A stretch of DNA of 64,000 nucleotides from DASYXZ01 sp035946625 (lineage in GTDB: Bacteria > Acidobacteriota > Terriglobia > UBA7540): positions 86,540 through 150,539 of the forward strand of contig DASYZE010000085.1 in NCBI GenBank assembly GCA_035946625.1. Direction: 5' to 3'. Positions within the stretch are counted from its first letter, which is position 1. Every line of letters begins with the position of its first letter. The translations under genes were made by a program, and so were the position numbers. The notes under the pieces are model-generated. The model was not told the DNA's origin. It did no database searches and worked only from the letters and a program-made list of their open reading frames with translations. This document shows positions 45,620-55,992 of the stretch, in pieces.

Positions 45620-46672
45620 CTAAGAGGCCGGGACTTTCGCAAGATTCACTGCCGCCCGCACTTCTCGCATCGTGGCTTGGGCCACCAGGCGGGCGCGCCG
45701 GGTGCCCTCTTCCAGAATATCCCACACCCGCTGCGGGTTTTGTTCAAAAGGTTTACGGCGCTCCTGGATGGGCGCCAGGGTTTCGTTCACCCGTTCGGCC
45801 ACCAGTTTCTTGCAATCCAGGCATCCAATCTCCGCCGTGCGGCATTCTTGGTTCACCCGCGCGATCACTTCGCCGGACGAATAAACTTTGTGGAGATCAA
45901 ACACGGGGCATTTGTCGGGGTCACCCGGATCGCTGCGCCGCTTTCGCGCCGGGTCGGTGATCATGGTCGCCAATTTCTTCGCGACCGTCTCCGGCGGGTC
46001 GGAAAGAAAAATTGCATTGTTGTAACTCTTGGACATTTTACGCCCGTCAGTGCCCGGCAATCGCGGCGCAGGGGTGAGCAAAACTTTCGGCTCGGGAAAT
46101 ATCGGGCCGTAAAAATTGTCGAAGCGCCGGGCAATTTCGCGGGTCAACTCCACGTGCGGCACCTGATCCTCGCCCACGGGAACGGCGTCTGCTTTGTACA
46201 TAAGGATATCCGCAGCCTGCAATACGGGGTAGCCCAGGAAGCCGTAAGTAGTCAAATCGCGATCCTTGATTTGCTCCAGTTGCTCCTTGTAGGACGGCAC
46301 GCGTTCGAGCCACCCCAGCGGCGTCACCATGGAAAAGAGCAAGTGCAGCTCTGCGTGTTCGGGCAGGCGCGATTGAATAAAAAATGTTGCCTTGGCTGGG
46401 TCGAGACCTGCGGCCAGCCAATCCGTCACCATTTCTTGGATGTTACTTTGCAACTCAGAGGTGTTCGCATAGTCCGTGGTGAGCATGTGCCAGTCGGCCA
46501 CGAAGTGGTAGCTTTCATATTGGTCCTGAAGCGCAATCCAATTCTGGAGCGCGCCCACCAGGTTGCCCAGATGAAGCTTTCCCGTGGGGCGCATGCCGCT
46601 CAAAATTCGGGGACGCACCCCCGAGCGATTTGCCGATAAAGACTCGGGGATTGAGTTTTTCTCTTGGGTCAT
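45620..46672 (-). CDS. trpS: Tryptophan--tRNA ligase
   Basis: Class I aminoacyl-tRNA synthetase charging tRNA-Trp. The HIGH-like motif appears as GKLHLGNLVGAL, and KMSKS is present as GRKMSKSYNNAIFL. DWHMLTTDYANTSEL and VPVGEDQVPHVELTREIARRF match the bacterial TrpS core. At 350 residues it is complete. The stop is at 45620, and the next gene on the same strand (Uma2) begins 61 bases later. No T-box or attenuator-like structure was recognised before its start, although the upstream region was only inspected by eye. Confidence 0.95.
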   Translation of the reverse strand: MTQEKNSIPESLSANRSGVRPRILSGMRPTGKLHLGNLVGALQNWIALQDQYESYHFVADWHMLTTDYANTSELQSNIQEMVTDWLAAGLDPAKATFFIQSRLPEHAELHLLFSMVTPLGWLERVPSYKEQLEQIKDRDLTTYGFLGYPVLQAADILMYKADAVPVGEDQVPHVELTREIARRFDNFYGPIFPEPKVLLTPAPRLPGTDGRKMSKSYNNAIFLSDPPETVAKKLATMITDPARKRRSDPGDPDKCPVFDLHKVYSSGEVIARVNQECRTAEIGCLDCKKLVAERVNETLAPIQERRKPFEQNPQRVWDILEEGTRRARLVAQATMREVRAAVNLAKVPAS

Positions 46673-46957
46673 CCGGTTGGTCTCGGGAATCGGGCGCCGC
46701 TCTTAGAAGTCAGTGAGCCTCGCCGCCCGCTTCTCCAGCGGTCGCCGTGGCGTTCCGACCCTTTCATCGTAGCACAGGTGCGCGCGATTCGAGAAGCGCG
46801 GCCGCAAATGGGTTAGCCGGTAATTACGCTCCGTCTTCCTACTACCGATTGGAAAACCGTTTATGCAACTGACGAAGAATTCCTTCATGGAAGGCAATAA
46901 ATCGGACGAAAAACCTGTTAAGGGCAATCACGAGCCTCGTTGCCCCTCGAGAGAATA

Positions 46958-47911
46958 ATGAACCATCACTGTTACTCGCAGCGCCAACTTGAATTTATTG
47001 AACCAAGGGTGTATGAGATAAGGGAGCGGGTTTTTCCAGTGGCCAAACCATTAAGGATAGTTAACGTAGCTTCTGTCCCCCAACGTAGCCCATTCCGTTA
47101 CCCCGGCGGCAAAACCTGGCTCGTCCCATATGCTCGCCTGTGGCTCAGGAGTCTCCCCGCTCCAGTTGAAGAATTGATCGAGCCGTTCGCTGGTGGCGCG
47201 ATCATAGGCCTGACGGCTGCTTTTGAACGACTGGCAGAGAGGGTAACCCTGGTCGAGATTGACTCGGATATTGCAGCCGTTTGGCAGACAATTCTCAACG
47301 GACGAGGGAATTGGTTGGCAGATCGAATTGTCAATTTCAAGTTGACATCTAGCTCCGCACGAAATGTCATTGGATCACCGCGCATTACGCTGTGGGAAAA
47401 AGCGTTTGCGACGATTGTCCGTAACCGGGTGCAACGTGGTGGAATCCTCGCTCCCGGTGCGGGATTGATGAAGCGCGGAGAAAATGGAAACGGAATTGCG
47501 TCCCGTTGGTATCCTGAGACATTAGGCAAACGAATCCGAGCGATTGTCACGGTAAAGGACCGAATCCAATTCATTGAGGGCGATGGCATCACCCATCTTG
47601 AAAACAATGTTAGCCGCCCCGAAGTGGCGTATTTTATTGACCCCCCCTACACCAAAGCTGGCCGACGCCTATATAAGCATTCGGAGGTTGACGATCGTTA
47701 TCTCTTTAGCCTGGCAAAGCAGCTGCGGGGGGATTTTTTGATGACCTATGACAACACCAGACAAGTAGTTAAACTTGCGGACGAATTCGGACTTCATTGG
47801 CAGGCAATTTCCATGAAGAACACACATCATACAAAGATGACAGAATTACTCATTGGTCGAAACTTGGATTGGCTTTCTGGCGAGGTTAGGTCCCGACTAA
47901 TTTCTCCTTGA
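46958..47911 (+). CDS. D12-class N6-adenine DNA methyltransferase
   Basis: Adenine-specific methylase of the Dam/D12 class. Motif X FRYPGGKTWLVPYAR starts the domain, motif I is EPFAGGAIIGL (about residues 75-85), and the catalytic motif IV DPPYTKAG begins at residue 228. The late DPPY gives the alpha-class order. The ATG at 46958 is chosen over the upstream TTG at 46940. The gene converges on, and overlaps by 26 bases, a NotI-family endonuclease gene on the other strand, so the two form a restriction-modification locus. GC appears lower than in trpS and etf genes, consistent with transfer. Confidence 0.9.
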   Translation: MNHHCYSQRQLEFIEPRVYEIRERVFPVAKPLRIVNVASVPQRSPFRYPGGKTWLVPYARLWLRSLPAPVEELIEPFAGGAIIGLTAAFERLAERVTLVEIDSDIAAVWQTILNGRGNWLADRIVNFKLTSSSARNVIGSPRITLWEKAFATIVRNRVQRGGILAPGAGLMKRGENGNGIASRWYPETLGKRIRAIVTVKDRIQFIEGDGITHLENNVSRPEVAYFIDPPYTKAGRRLYKHSEVDDRYLFSLAKQLRGDFLMTYDNTRQVVKLADEFGLHWQAISMKNTHHTKMTELLIGRNLDWLSGEVRSRLISP

Positions 47912-48836
47912 TTCGTGCCTCAAATACCTCCTGACTTACCGGACGCCCACCTGTAAGTCCTTCGACTGCGCGCTCCAAAGTGGTGAATCTTACGAAGTCG
48001 GGCTTCAAAACAGCCTGCCCCTCGCCTTCCTGATACTTTACGACATACCAAGCAATATCACTGTTGGAAGCTTCCTTGATATCGTCCATTTTGCCGAGTG
48101 CATCAAAAAAATTTCGGTCCACCACAACCGCCATTTTCTTCCCCCACCTCCGGAGGGAAGGAATCTTAATTTGTAGTTGAGGCATCAGACGTTTTGGACC
48201 GCTGCTGCGAAAATCAGGATGGCGATTCGCTGCCGGAAAAGGCAAGGTCTTCCTTCCGGTGCTGCTTAACAACTTGAATTCTGTGCTCATAGAAGCGCCA
48301 GAAAAATAGACTGCCTGAATTTCAAGGGCGCACCAATGCATTGGCTCGCGAGTTGGGTGAACTAAGACGCTATCTATTCTGCCCACATCCCCCGCCTTTG
48401 AATCAGCTATATTTCCCGCGTTTTCGTTCGGATCCTGTTCCAAGAATCCGATTTCCCTCACGGCCAAGGGTTCAGGGTGCCCGAGCATGGTTTCGCCAAT
48501 CCATCTGAAAATCATCCTGTCCTGTTGAAAGCGATGAGGGCACGTTGTCACCAAATTCCCGCGCTGACCAGCCGGGACAGAAGCCGGACCATTTTCTGTT
48601 TCCTGCTGATAAAGTCGAATAGAGCAGACGCCCCCTTCTTTTGTACACATGACCTGGTGATCGGGGGTGGACCTGAAGGGACACTCGATAGGCGGACGCA
48701 CCTTCTTACTCAGGGCCTGGAGATTCGCCAAGTGCTTGCGTTCCGCAGGTCCGAGGTGAATGAATGATTTACCGTACCACTCGCCGATACCGTGCCGGAA
48801 GCTGGTTTTCTTGGAACGGGGTATGGCTTTCTTCAT
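47886..48836 (-). CDS. NotI-family type II restriction endonuclease
   Basis: A 316-residue homologue of NotI. Four conserved cysteines, C52 (IECPFR), C64 and C71 (MCTKEGGVCSIR) and C99 (TTCPHRF), match the Fe-Cys4 metal site of that family. The nuclease core follows as GRIDSVLV (D155) and ALEIQAVYFSG (E172, Q174), i.e. an ExQ in place of the usual ExK, as I recall for NotI. RHPDFRSSGPKRLMPQLQ and WGKKMAVVVD are highly characteristic. The gene is convergent with an adenine methylase and overlaps it by 26 bases. Recognition sequence unknown; because the partner methylates adenine it should contain an A, unlike the NotI site. Confidence 0.88.
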   Translation of the reverse strand: MKKAIPRSKKTSFRHGIGEWYGKSFIHLGPAERKHLANLQALSKKVRPPIECPFRSTPDHQVMCTKEGGVCSIRLYQQETENGPASVPAGQRGNLVTTCPHRFQQDRMIFRWIGETMLGHPEPLAVREIGFLEQDPNENAGNIADSKAGDVGRIDSVLVHPTREPMHWCALEIQAVYFSGASMSTEFKLLSSTGRKTLPFPAANRHPDFRSSGPKRLMPQLQIKIPSLRRWGKKMAVVVDRNFFDALGKMDDIKEASNSDIAWYVVKYQEGEGQAVLKPDFVRFTTLERAVEGLTGGRPVSQEVFEARIKEKLVGT

Positions 48837-49081
48837 CTACTCATCCTTTCGCTGCCATCTTCGGGTTCCACGAACGAGGCTTTGGACGACCGTCCTATGT
48901 TATTTTTTCATCCTCGAATACGCAAGCACCTTCGGACAATGAGACGATGTATTCAGTAGCACCATTTTCGTACAGGTTGGGCGGCGCTGACTATTGATTG
49001 ACATTAACCGCAGTAGGCGTTACAAGCAGAAGTGGGCATCCCGTCTCGTTATTCAGAGAGAATTGGTTGGCGGAGGTCACC

Positions 49082-49588
49082 TTGAATCGTTGGGGGAGAA
49101 TTTTCGGTGTGGTCCTTGCGGGCGGAGTTCTATCGGCGGGGATGATGGGTTATTCCGGCCAGGACCTGAAGCCCGGCACCAATGCGGAACCCTATCCACG
49201 CACAAGGACAGGGCGAATCAAGGATATGTGGGTGTCGCAAACCACGGGCAAACAATTTCGCGTGACCCTGGACGGTGATGTTTTCCGGGCCGAATGGTTG
49301 AATGTCCCCGCCGTGTGGGCGGCTCATGGAGCCTTCATGCGCACTGAATGCAAACGGCAAGGGAAAAAATGGGTTGGGACCTCCTTGAGCTACATGCCCT
49401 GGACCTCCCAAACGGGGTCCAAGTCCAAGGTTGAGAACTGGTGTCACTTGCAAACCAAGTTTGAGGTTGATTCCATGACCGCGACCAGCATCAGCGGGCG
49501 CGGCGAAAGCGTGAAGAAATTCGATTCCCAGAAATGCCAGGTTCTTGAATCCGGCACTGCCGCTTTCCGCTGGACACTCGACCAATGA
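49082..49588 (+). CDS. Small exported protein of unknown function
   Basis: A 168-residue protein starting at a TTG (49082) with GGAGGT five bases upstream; a farther upstream ATG at 48998 would add about 28 residues without a good ribosome-binding site. The signal-like start NRWGRIFGVVLAGGVLSAG suggests export. The mature part has two cysteines (TECKRQGKKW and WCHLQTKF) and a beta-rich pattern ending FRWTLDQ. No family was recognised. The VWA protein follows on the same strand, but whether they are functionally linked is unknown. Confidence 0.65.
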   Translation: MNRWGRIFGVVLAGGVLSAGMMGYSGQDLKPGTNAEPYPRTRTGRIKDMWVSQTTGKQFRVTLDGDVFRAEWLNVPAVWAAHGAFMRTECKRQGKKWVGTSLSYMPWTSQTGSKSKVENWCHLQTKFEVDSMTATSISGRGESVKKFDSQKCQVLESGTAAFRWTLDQ

Positions 49589-49691
49589 GCGGCTGTTCGC
49601 CCCCCGCTTTGCCCTTTGGGTCATCGGGGAGACACAATTGGCATGCGAACCTCGCGGAACTAAACGAGCGTTAAGAAACTCCGTGGACGCG

Positions 49692-51572
49692 GTGAAATGC
49701 AGGCAGAACTTATCAGGACCGCGAGTCAGCGGGGGATCGCGCGTTACCGTAGCACGCCTTTTCTGCTTTCTTGTAGCGACGTTCAGCTTTTCGTCCTTAT
49801 GGGCCCAACAGCAGCGGGGGACGGCGCAGGTTCCCAATACAACTGGCGAGTCTAATTACAGACTGGGCGTTCAAACCAACGTCGTTATCGTTCGCGCCGT
49901 GGTTCGGGATTCGCATGGTCGCGCCGTGGCGGGGCTGCGCAAAGAGGACTTCCGGATTGCCGATAACCGAAGGCAGCAGGATATCAGCGGTTTTTCGGTT
50001 GAGACAGCTCCCGGAAATAATGATTTCTCGCCACGGTCGCCGGCGCCAGGTGGACCGGCGACAACTCTGAGCCAGCACGCGGAGTCGCGGGTGAGCGGAC
50101 CTCGCATCTTTCTCGCCCTCTACTTTGACGATTTGAATTCCGCCTTTGACAGCGTCGTGCGCTCGCGCGACGCGGCGGAAAAGTTTATAGCCGGCTTGCC
50201 TGCGACGGAACGGGTTGCCATATTCACTTCGTCGGGGGCTCTTTCGCTCGATTTCACTGACGACCGGCAACTGCTTCATGACGCGTTGTTCAGGTTGAGG
50301 CCCAATTCACGAGTGCCCGCCAAACAAGACTGCATGGGAATCACGGACTTCATTGCCGACCGGATTGTGAACCACGATGATCCCGACGCATATCGAATTA
50401 TTCAGGATCAAGCCTCCAAAAAATGTGGCGATACCCCTTCCCATGCGATGGTCCGCTCGAATGCTGGGGCAGCCTTTACCATGTACGTGGCTCAGGCGCG
50501 AATGGATCTCGCGGGACTTAACGCAATTGTGGACCGCATGGCCCGCATGCCCGGGGAACGTCAAGTGATGCTGGTATCCGACGGCTTCATGCCCTTGGAT
50601 ATGCGTGACCTCATGGAGCGGACCATTGACCACGCCCTGCGGTCCCGCGTGGTGATCAGCGCGCTCGTTGGCGAAGGCCTGGCGGTGAATTTGCGGGAGG
50701 CGGATGCCAGCAGCCGCGCCGGTCCCAACGGAGAATTGGCCGGTCCTCCGCCAGGAGGGAAGGATCCTCGCGAGCTTTCCAGCGCGGATGCGGCCGCAAT
50801 CACACCTAAAAATGGCGGGAATGTCGCAAATGTCCCCACTTCGGACCTGACCGCGGCCTACTACATGTTTGACAACAATCGCGAAGCTTTTGCCAGGGCC
50901 ACTTTGGCCGATATTGCCGAGGGCACTGGCGGCCAATTCGTCGAGAATACGAATGATCTTCTTGGCGGTTTTCGCAGGTTCCTGAGTCCGCCTGAGGTCA
51001 GTTACATTCTCAGCTACAGGCCGTCAGACCTCAAACCCAACGGCGCTTTCCATCAATTGAACGTTACATTGGTGAAGGGCAGAGGATTGACTGTGCAGGC
51101 GCGCAAAGGTTACTTTGCCCCCAACAAAAAGGCCTCCAGAGCGCAGCAGACCGTGGGAGAACTTGCCGATGCCATTTTCAGCTCCGAGACGATTCAAGGT
51201 CTTCCTATTCAAGTACAGACTCATCTCATCCAGGAAGAAACAGAGGCAGAGCAGGCGGAAGTGGAGACTAAACTGGATGTGCGCGGTCTGCCGTTCAAAC
51301 TTTCTCACGGCCGGAAGATCAACTACGTTTTTTTCATCGTCGCCCTCTTCGACCATGACGGGAAATACGTGATGGGCAATCAGCAGGAGATGGACCTTGA
51401 CCTGACCGATTCGGAATTGGCGGATATGGAGAAGACTGGACTCATTTTCCGGGCCACCATTCCCGGTAGGAGCCGGGCGGAATTTGTCCGAGTCGTCGTC
51501 AGGGAGATAATCGACGGCAAAATGGCCGCGCTGAGCACACCTTTGAAAGCAGCGCCGCAGGAAGCGAGGTGA
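49692..51572 (+). CDS. Secreted von Willebrand A-related protein (acidobacterial type)
   Basis: An approximately 626-residue secreted protein of the VWFA-related family expanded in Acidobacteriota. RLFCFLVATFSFSSLWAQ acts as signal peptide; VVIVRAVVRDSHGRAVAGLRKEDFRI is the conserved opening, LALYFDDLNSAF the start of the VWA core and MLVSDGFMPLD its later strand. EGTGGQFVENTNDLLGGF and YILSYRPSDLKPNGAFHQL follow, ending the typical domain; the last ~150 residues form an additional domain. The start is uncertain: GTG 49692 or 49683 give a 20-residue leader before the hydrophobic core. Function (adhesion or protein interaction) is inferred. Confidence 0.85.
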   Translation: MKCRQNLSGPRVSGGSRVTVARLFCFLVATFSFSSLWAQQQRGTAQVPNTTGESNYRLGVQTNVVIVRAVVRDSHGRAVAGLRKEDFRIADNRRQQDISGFSVETAPGNNDFSPRSPAPGGPATTLSQHAESRVSGPRIFLALYFDDLNSAFDSVVRSRDAAEKFIAGLPATERVAIFTSSGALSLDFTDDRQLLHDALFRLRPNSRVPAKQDCMGITDFIADRIVNHDDPDAYRIIQDQASKKCGDTPSHAMVRSNAGAAFTMYVAQARMDLAGLNAIVDRMARMPGERQVMLVSDGFMPLDMRDLMERTIDHALRSRVVISALVGEGLAVNLREADASSRAGPNGELAGPPPGGKDPRELSSADAAAITPKNGGNVANVPTSDLTAAYYMFDNNREAFARATLADIAEGTGGQFVENTNDLLGGFRRFLSPPEVSYILSYRPSDLKPNGAFHQLNVTLVKGRGLTVQARKGYFAPNKKASRAQQTVGELADAIFSSETIQGLPIQVQTHLIQEETEAEQAEVETKLDVRGLPFKLSHGRKINYVFFIVALFDHDGKYVMGNQQEMDLDLTDSELADMEKTGLIFRATIPGRSRAEFVRVVVREIIDGKMAALSTPLKAAPQEAR

Positions 51573-51651
51573 CTCTCGGTTTGATTAATTCTACTGGTCC
51601 TGCAAGTTGGACTGTTGGGGGAGTTGTGAAACAGGACCGGTTTCGGGCCGG

Positions 51652-52644
51652 TCAGACTGCTTTCACTTTCTTGATTTCCTCAATCAGCGGCGGGACGATC
51701 TCGAACAGGTCCCCGACAATCCCATAAGTCGCAACCTCGAAGATGGGCGCTTCGTGATCCTTGTTGACGGCCACCACGGTGCGCGCGCCCTTCATGCCCA
51801 CCTGATGTTGGATGGCGCCGGAGATGCCGAGGGCAATATAAAGTTTGGGCGATACGGTCTGACCAGAACTTCCAATTTGCCGGTCCATGGGCAGCCAGCC
51901 GCTGTCGCAAATGGGGCGGGAAGCGCCTATTTCAGCGCCCAGTGCTTCCGCAAGTTTCTTCACAAGTTCAAGATTTTCCGGCGCCTTGATGCCGCGCCCC
52001 ACCGCCACAATGATTTCCGCCTGGGTCAAGTCGACGGCCTGCTTGGCCTCGCGAAAACGTTCCCCGGGCTTGGTGCGGATATTTTCCGGAGTTAAGGGGA
52101 CGGCAACCGGAGTGATTTGCGCCGCCACGCCCGTCCGGCGCACCGAATCTTCGCGAAATGCTCCGGCCTGAAAGGAGACCAGCCAGGGCGCCTCACCCGC
52201 CAATTCGACGTCCGCGCAAAATTTTCCCTGAAAAACCTGGCGGACGAAAATCAACCGGCCATCCTCTTTCCGGTAGCTCAGGCAATCGCTCACCAGGCCG
52301 CGATCGAGCGCTGCCGCCAGTTTGGGCGCAAAATCCCTCACCTGGTAGGTGTGGCTGAACACGACGTAACGAGGCTTTCGTTCACGGATAATTTCCTTGA
52401 GAATATGGGCCATTCCATCCGGCGCATATTCGGCCAGCAGCGGGGAGTCCGCCACCAGGACTTCGCGCACGCCGCCTCGGGCAAGCTCGGAAGCGAGTGA
52501 GGCCAGGTTTGCGCCCAGAATCACGGTGGAAACGGTGAGCCCGAGATCTTGCGCCAGACTTTGGCCCGCTGCCAAAGCTTCCCAAGTGGGGCGAAAGAGT
52601 TTTCCGCCCTGGTGTTCCGCGAAAACCAGGATTTCATCCGGCAT
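51652..52644 (-). CDS. etfA: Electron transfer flavoprotein alpha subunit
   Basis: FAD-binding subunit of ETF, which passes electrons from acyl-CoA and other dehydrogenases to the quinone pool. The N-terminal Rossmann-like half begins MPDEILVFAEHQGGKL, and the C-terminal FAD domain has VGRGIKAPENLELVKKLAEALG, ASRPICDSGWLP, RQIGSSGQTVSPKLYIALGI, SGAIQHQVGMKGARTVVAVN and YGIVGDLFEIVPPL. The ATG at 52644 is preferred to an upstream start that adds 14 residues. It follows the ABM-like gene and etfB on the same strand. Confidence 0.93.
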   Translation of the reverse strand: MPDEILVFAEHQGGKLFRPTWEALAAGQSLAQDLGLTVSTVILGANLASLASELARGGVREVLVADSPLLAEYAPDGMAHILKEIIRERKPRYVVFSHTYQVRDFAPKLAAALDRGLVSDCLSYRKEDGRLIFVRQVFQGKFCADVELAGEAPWLVSFQAGAFREDSVRRTGVAAQITPVAVPLTPENIRTKPGERFREAKQAVDLTQAEIIVAVGRGIKAPENLELVKKLAEALGAEIGASRPICDSGWLPMDRQIGSSGQTVSPKLYIALGISGAIQHQVGMKGARTVVAVNKDHEAPIFEVATYGIVGDLFEIVPPLIEEIKKVKAV

Positions 52645-52783
52645 AGGAATAGCCTTTTCAGGCGCGAGCAAGAAAGAAGCCTTCACCCGATTTTGCAGCG
52701 CCGGGCGTCACCTGACCCGCTCTGATGGGAAGCCGGGCAGCTTGTCATCTCGCCAGGCAGTCAAGGGAAGTCGTAATTCAGAC

Positions 52784-52808
52784 GTGCCGACCTGAAGGCT
52801 GGCGCTAC
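52784..52808 (-). repeat. GTAG-type palindromic element
   Basis: On the reverse strand it reads GTAGCGCCAGCCTTCAGGTC then GGCAC, a diverged palindrome with the same TTCAGG loop as the element at 18250. The TAG of GTAG is the stop codon of the ABM-like gene at 52805, so the element is inserted exactly at the gene end. Confidence 0.6.
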
Positions 52809-53251
52809 TCGCCCTCGGCGGTGGGTGGAGTGAAAGACGGGTTCCCATTTCCACTCGGCTCAGCCGCTTCACCCGGTTCGGTTTCAGCAGCCTTTTCGGT
52901 TTTCCTGCTCTTTTTCGACCTCTTCGGCTTGCTGGCGGCGGCTCCGCCAAACGATCCCAGCGATTCACAAACCAATTCCAGCGGAATGGTTTTGTAGAAT
53001 TTGCCCGCTTCAAATTTCTTGATCTGGTCGCGCCAGGATGGATTGGTGCGCGCCGCTTCCAGCAAGTCTTTATCCCGCCAGAAAACCAGCCAGAGGTATT
53101 CGGGCTTGCGGGCCTCAAACACTTTGATGAAATAAGCGTCCTCGCAGCCGGGAATCTTTTTCAAAGCCGGCATGGTAACCTGCATACCGAACTTCTCATA
53201 AGCCTCGGCCTTTTTTTTGCGGCCTTTCATTCTCCAAATGTGAACGTACAT
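52805..53251 (-). CDS. ABM-domain-like protein between etfB and etfA
   Basis: A 148-residue protein whose first ~100 residues fit a dimeric alpha/beta-barrel of the antibiotic biosynthesis monooxygenase type: YVHIWRMKGRKKKAEAYEKF, PALKKIPGCEDAYFIKVFEA and YLWLVFWRDKDLLEAARTNPSW. A Lys/Ser/Glu-rich tail of about 45 residues, probably disordered, follows. It lies between etfB (stop 17 bases upstream) and etfA, so it is in the etf operon. Such domains often act as small quinol or heme-type monooxygenases, but no catalytic assignment is possible. The stop codon lies inside a palindromic element. Confidence 0.75.
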   Translation of the reverse strand: MYVHIWRMKGRKKKAEAYEKFGMQVTMPALKKIPGCEDAYFIKVFEARKPEYLWLVFWRDKDLLEAARTNPSWRDQIKKFEAGKFYKTIPLELVCESLGSFGGAAASKPKRSKKSRKTEKAAETEPGEAAEPSGNGNPSFTPPTAEGE

Positions 53252-53268
53252 AACGTCTCCTCTCGCGG

Positions 53269-54048
53269 TTAAATCGCCCGCGCCTCATTCCGAAGTTTGT
53301 CCACCAACCGGGCGGCAATCTCTTTCGCGCCTCCCTGCAAGAACTCGGTCTTTACCTTTTTGACCGGCAAATAAACTTTAACGATTTTCTGTCGCGGGAC
53401 CAGATCCTCCGGCTTCAGGCCCAGCTCGGCGGCGGTCAGCTTCCGGATGGGTTTCGATTTCGCCGCCATAATCCCCTTCAGGGTTGCATACCGAGGTTTA
53501 TTAATACCCGATTGAATGGTGAGCAGAGCGGGAAGCGGCATGTCAATCCATTGGAACCAGCCCGCTTCGAGTTCCCGTTTGACCCGCAACGCCTGCCCGG
53601 AAACTTGAATCTCCATGATAATGGTGGAGTGCGGCATCCCCGTCATTTCCGCCAGGAGGACTCCGGTCTGGGCAAACCCAAAATCATCCGACTGAAGACC
53701 GGTGAGCACGAGGTCGGGGTTCTCACCCTCGATGGCCCGGGCCAGGGCGCGCGCCACTCCGGTGGCATCCAGATCCTCGAAAAGGGGATCGTCAAGCTGG
53801 ATGGCGCGGTCTGCTCCCTTGGCCAGGGCTTCCTTGATGGACTGCTGCGCGCGTGCCGGGCCGAGTAGCACGATCACCACTTCGCCCCCGTGCTTTTCTT
53901 TCAGGCGCAGACTCTCCTCGAGGGCAAAAATATCCGGCTCGTTGATTTCAAAACTCAGGTCGGCCGTTTCGATCCACGTTCCGGCCTTATTCAACTTGAG
54001 GATGGAATCGCGCGCGGGAACTTGCTTGAGGCAAACTATGATTTTCAA
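53269..54048 (-). CDS. etfB: Electron transfer flavoprotein beta subunit
   Basis: AMP-binding subunit of ETF. LKIIVCLKQVPARDSILKL is the start, INEPDIFALEESLRLKEKHG and GADRAIQLDDPLFEDLDATG follow the family order, and the nucleotide-contacting LVLTGLQSDDFGFAQTG and LPALLTIQSGINKPRYATLKG are conserved. The TTG at 54048 with GGAG eight bases upstream gives the usual start and is favoured over a longer ATG at 54102. Together with etfA it forms the heterodimer; the ABM-like gene lies between. Confidence 0.92.
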   Translation of the reverse strand: MKIIVCLKQVPARDSILKLNKAGTWIETADLSFEINEPDIFALEESLRLKEKHGGEVVIVLLGPARAQQSIKEALAKGADRAIQLDDPLFEDLDATGVARALARAIEGENPDLVLTGLQSDDFGFAQTGVLLAEMTGMPHSTIIMEIQVSGQALRVKRELEAGWFQWIDMPLPALLTIQSGINKPRYATLKGIMAAKSKPIRKLTAAELGLKPEDLVPRQKIVKVYLPVKKVKTEFLQGGAKEIAARLVDKLRNEARAI

Positions 54049-54131
54049 TTGAACTTCTCCAGGACCTTTCGCGCCTACACCGCCGGGGGGATTTATCGCC
54101 ATTGAACAATGGAGTCATCGGGCCCTGGGGT

Positions 54132-54245
54132 GATTGAGCGAATGGAAGAACGGTTGAACCCGGGAATTCGCGATTATAAGCAGGCTGCCTGACCGTGTCG
54201 GTCTAGTTTCCAGTTTCCAACTTTGATCCTTCCATTCACTCAATT
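54132..54245. repeat. Inverted repeat in the fabF-etfB spacer
   Basis: GATTGAGCGAATGGAAG (54132-54148) is inversely repeated as CTTCCATTCACTCAATT (54229-54245). ATTGCCCGATCACCCAATTG follows. The ends could pair around an 80-base loop. Confidence 0.6.
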
Positions 54246-54279
54246 GCCCGATCACCCAATTGCTAAATCTTTTCCCCGC

Positions 54280-55521
<1,242 letters not shown>

Positions 55522-55556
55522 GTGTAATCGCTCCTGTCAAACCTCACCGCGCGCAC

Positions 55557-55805
55557 TTAGTTCTTCGCGGCTTTGCCATGAGCTTGAATGTAATCAATGG
55601 CGTCTTTCACGGTCTGGAGCTTTTCGGCGTCTTCGTCGGGTATTTCGATTTCAAACGCCTCCTCCATCGCCATCACGAGTTCGACGATGTCCAACGAATC
55701 GGCGCCCAGATCGTCTATAAAGTGCGCTGTCGGTGTGACCTCGGCTTCCTCAACTCCGAGCTGCTCAACAATAATCTGCTTTACCTTCTCATCAAGAGAA
55801 GCCAT
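55557..55805 (-). CDS. acpP: Acyl carrier protein
   Basis: An 82-residue acidic helical protein carrying growing acyl chains on 4'-phosphopantetheine. The attachment serine is S37 in GADSLDIVELVMAMEE, the hallmark of AcpP. VTPTAHFIDDLG, EIEIPDEDAEKLQTVKDAIDY and the short tail are typical. It sits between fabG and fabF in the normal order. Confidence 0.96.
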   Translation of the reverse strand: MASLDEKVKQIIVEQLGVEEAEVTPTAHFIDDLGADSLDIVELVMAMEEAFEIEIPDEDAEKLQTVKDAIDYIQAHGKAAKN

Positions 55806-55992
55806 GGTTCAGTCCTCCTCGGATTTCTTGGGGCGCAATATTCTAACAGTGACACACAACAAGTGACAAGGGGCCCTTTGAAGAAATTGAGTCAGAGGTC
55901 CAGGGGGCCACTGAAGGAAAGGCGTCTTTAAATCACTCGATCACTCAATCGCCAGATTACCCAATTCTTCCAATTGTCTCCAATCACCAAGC

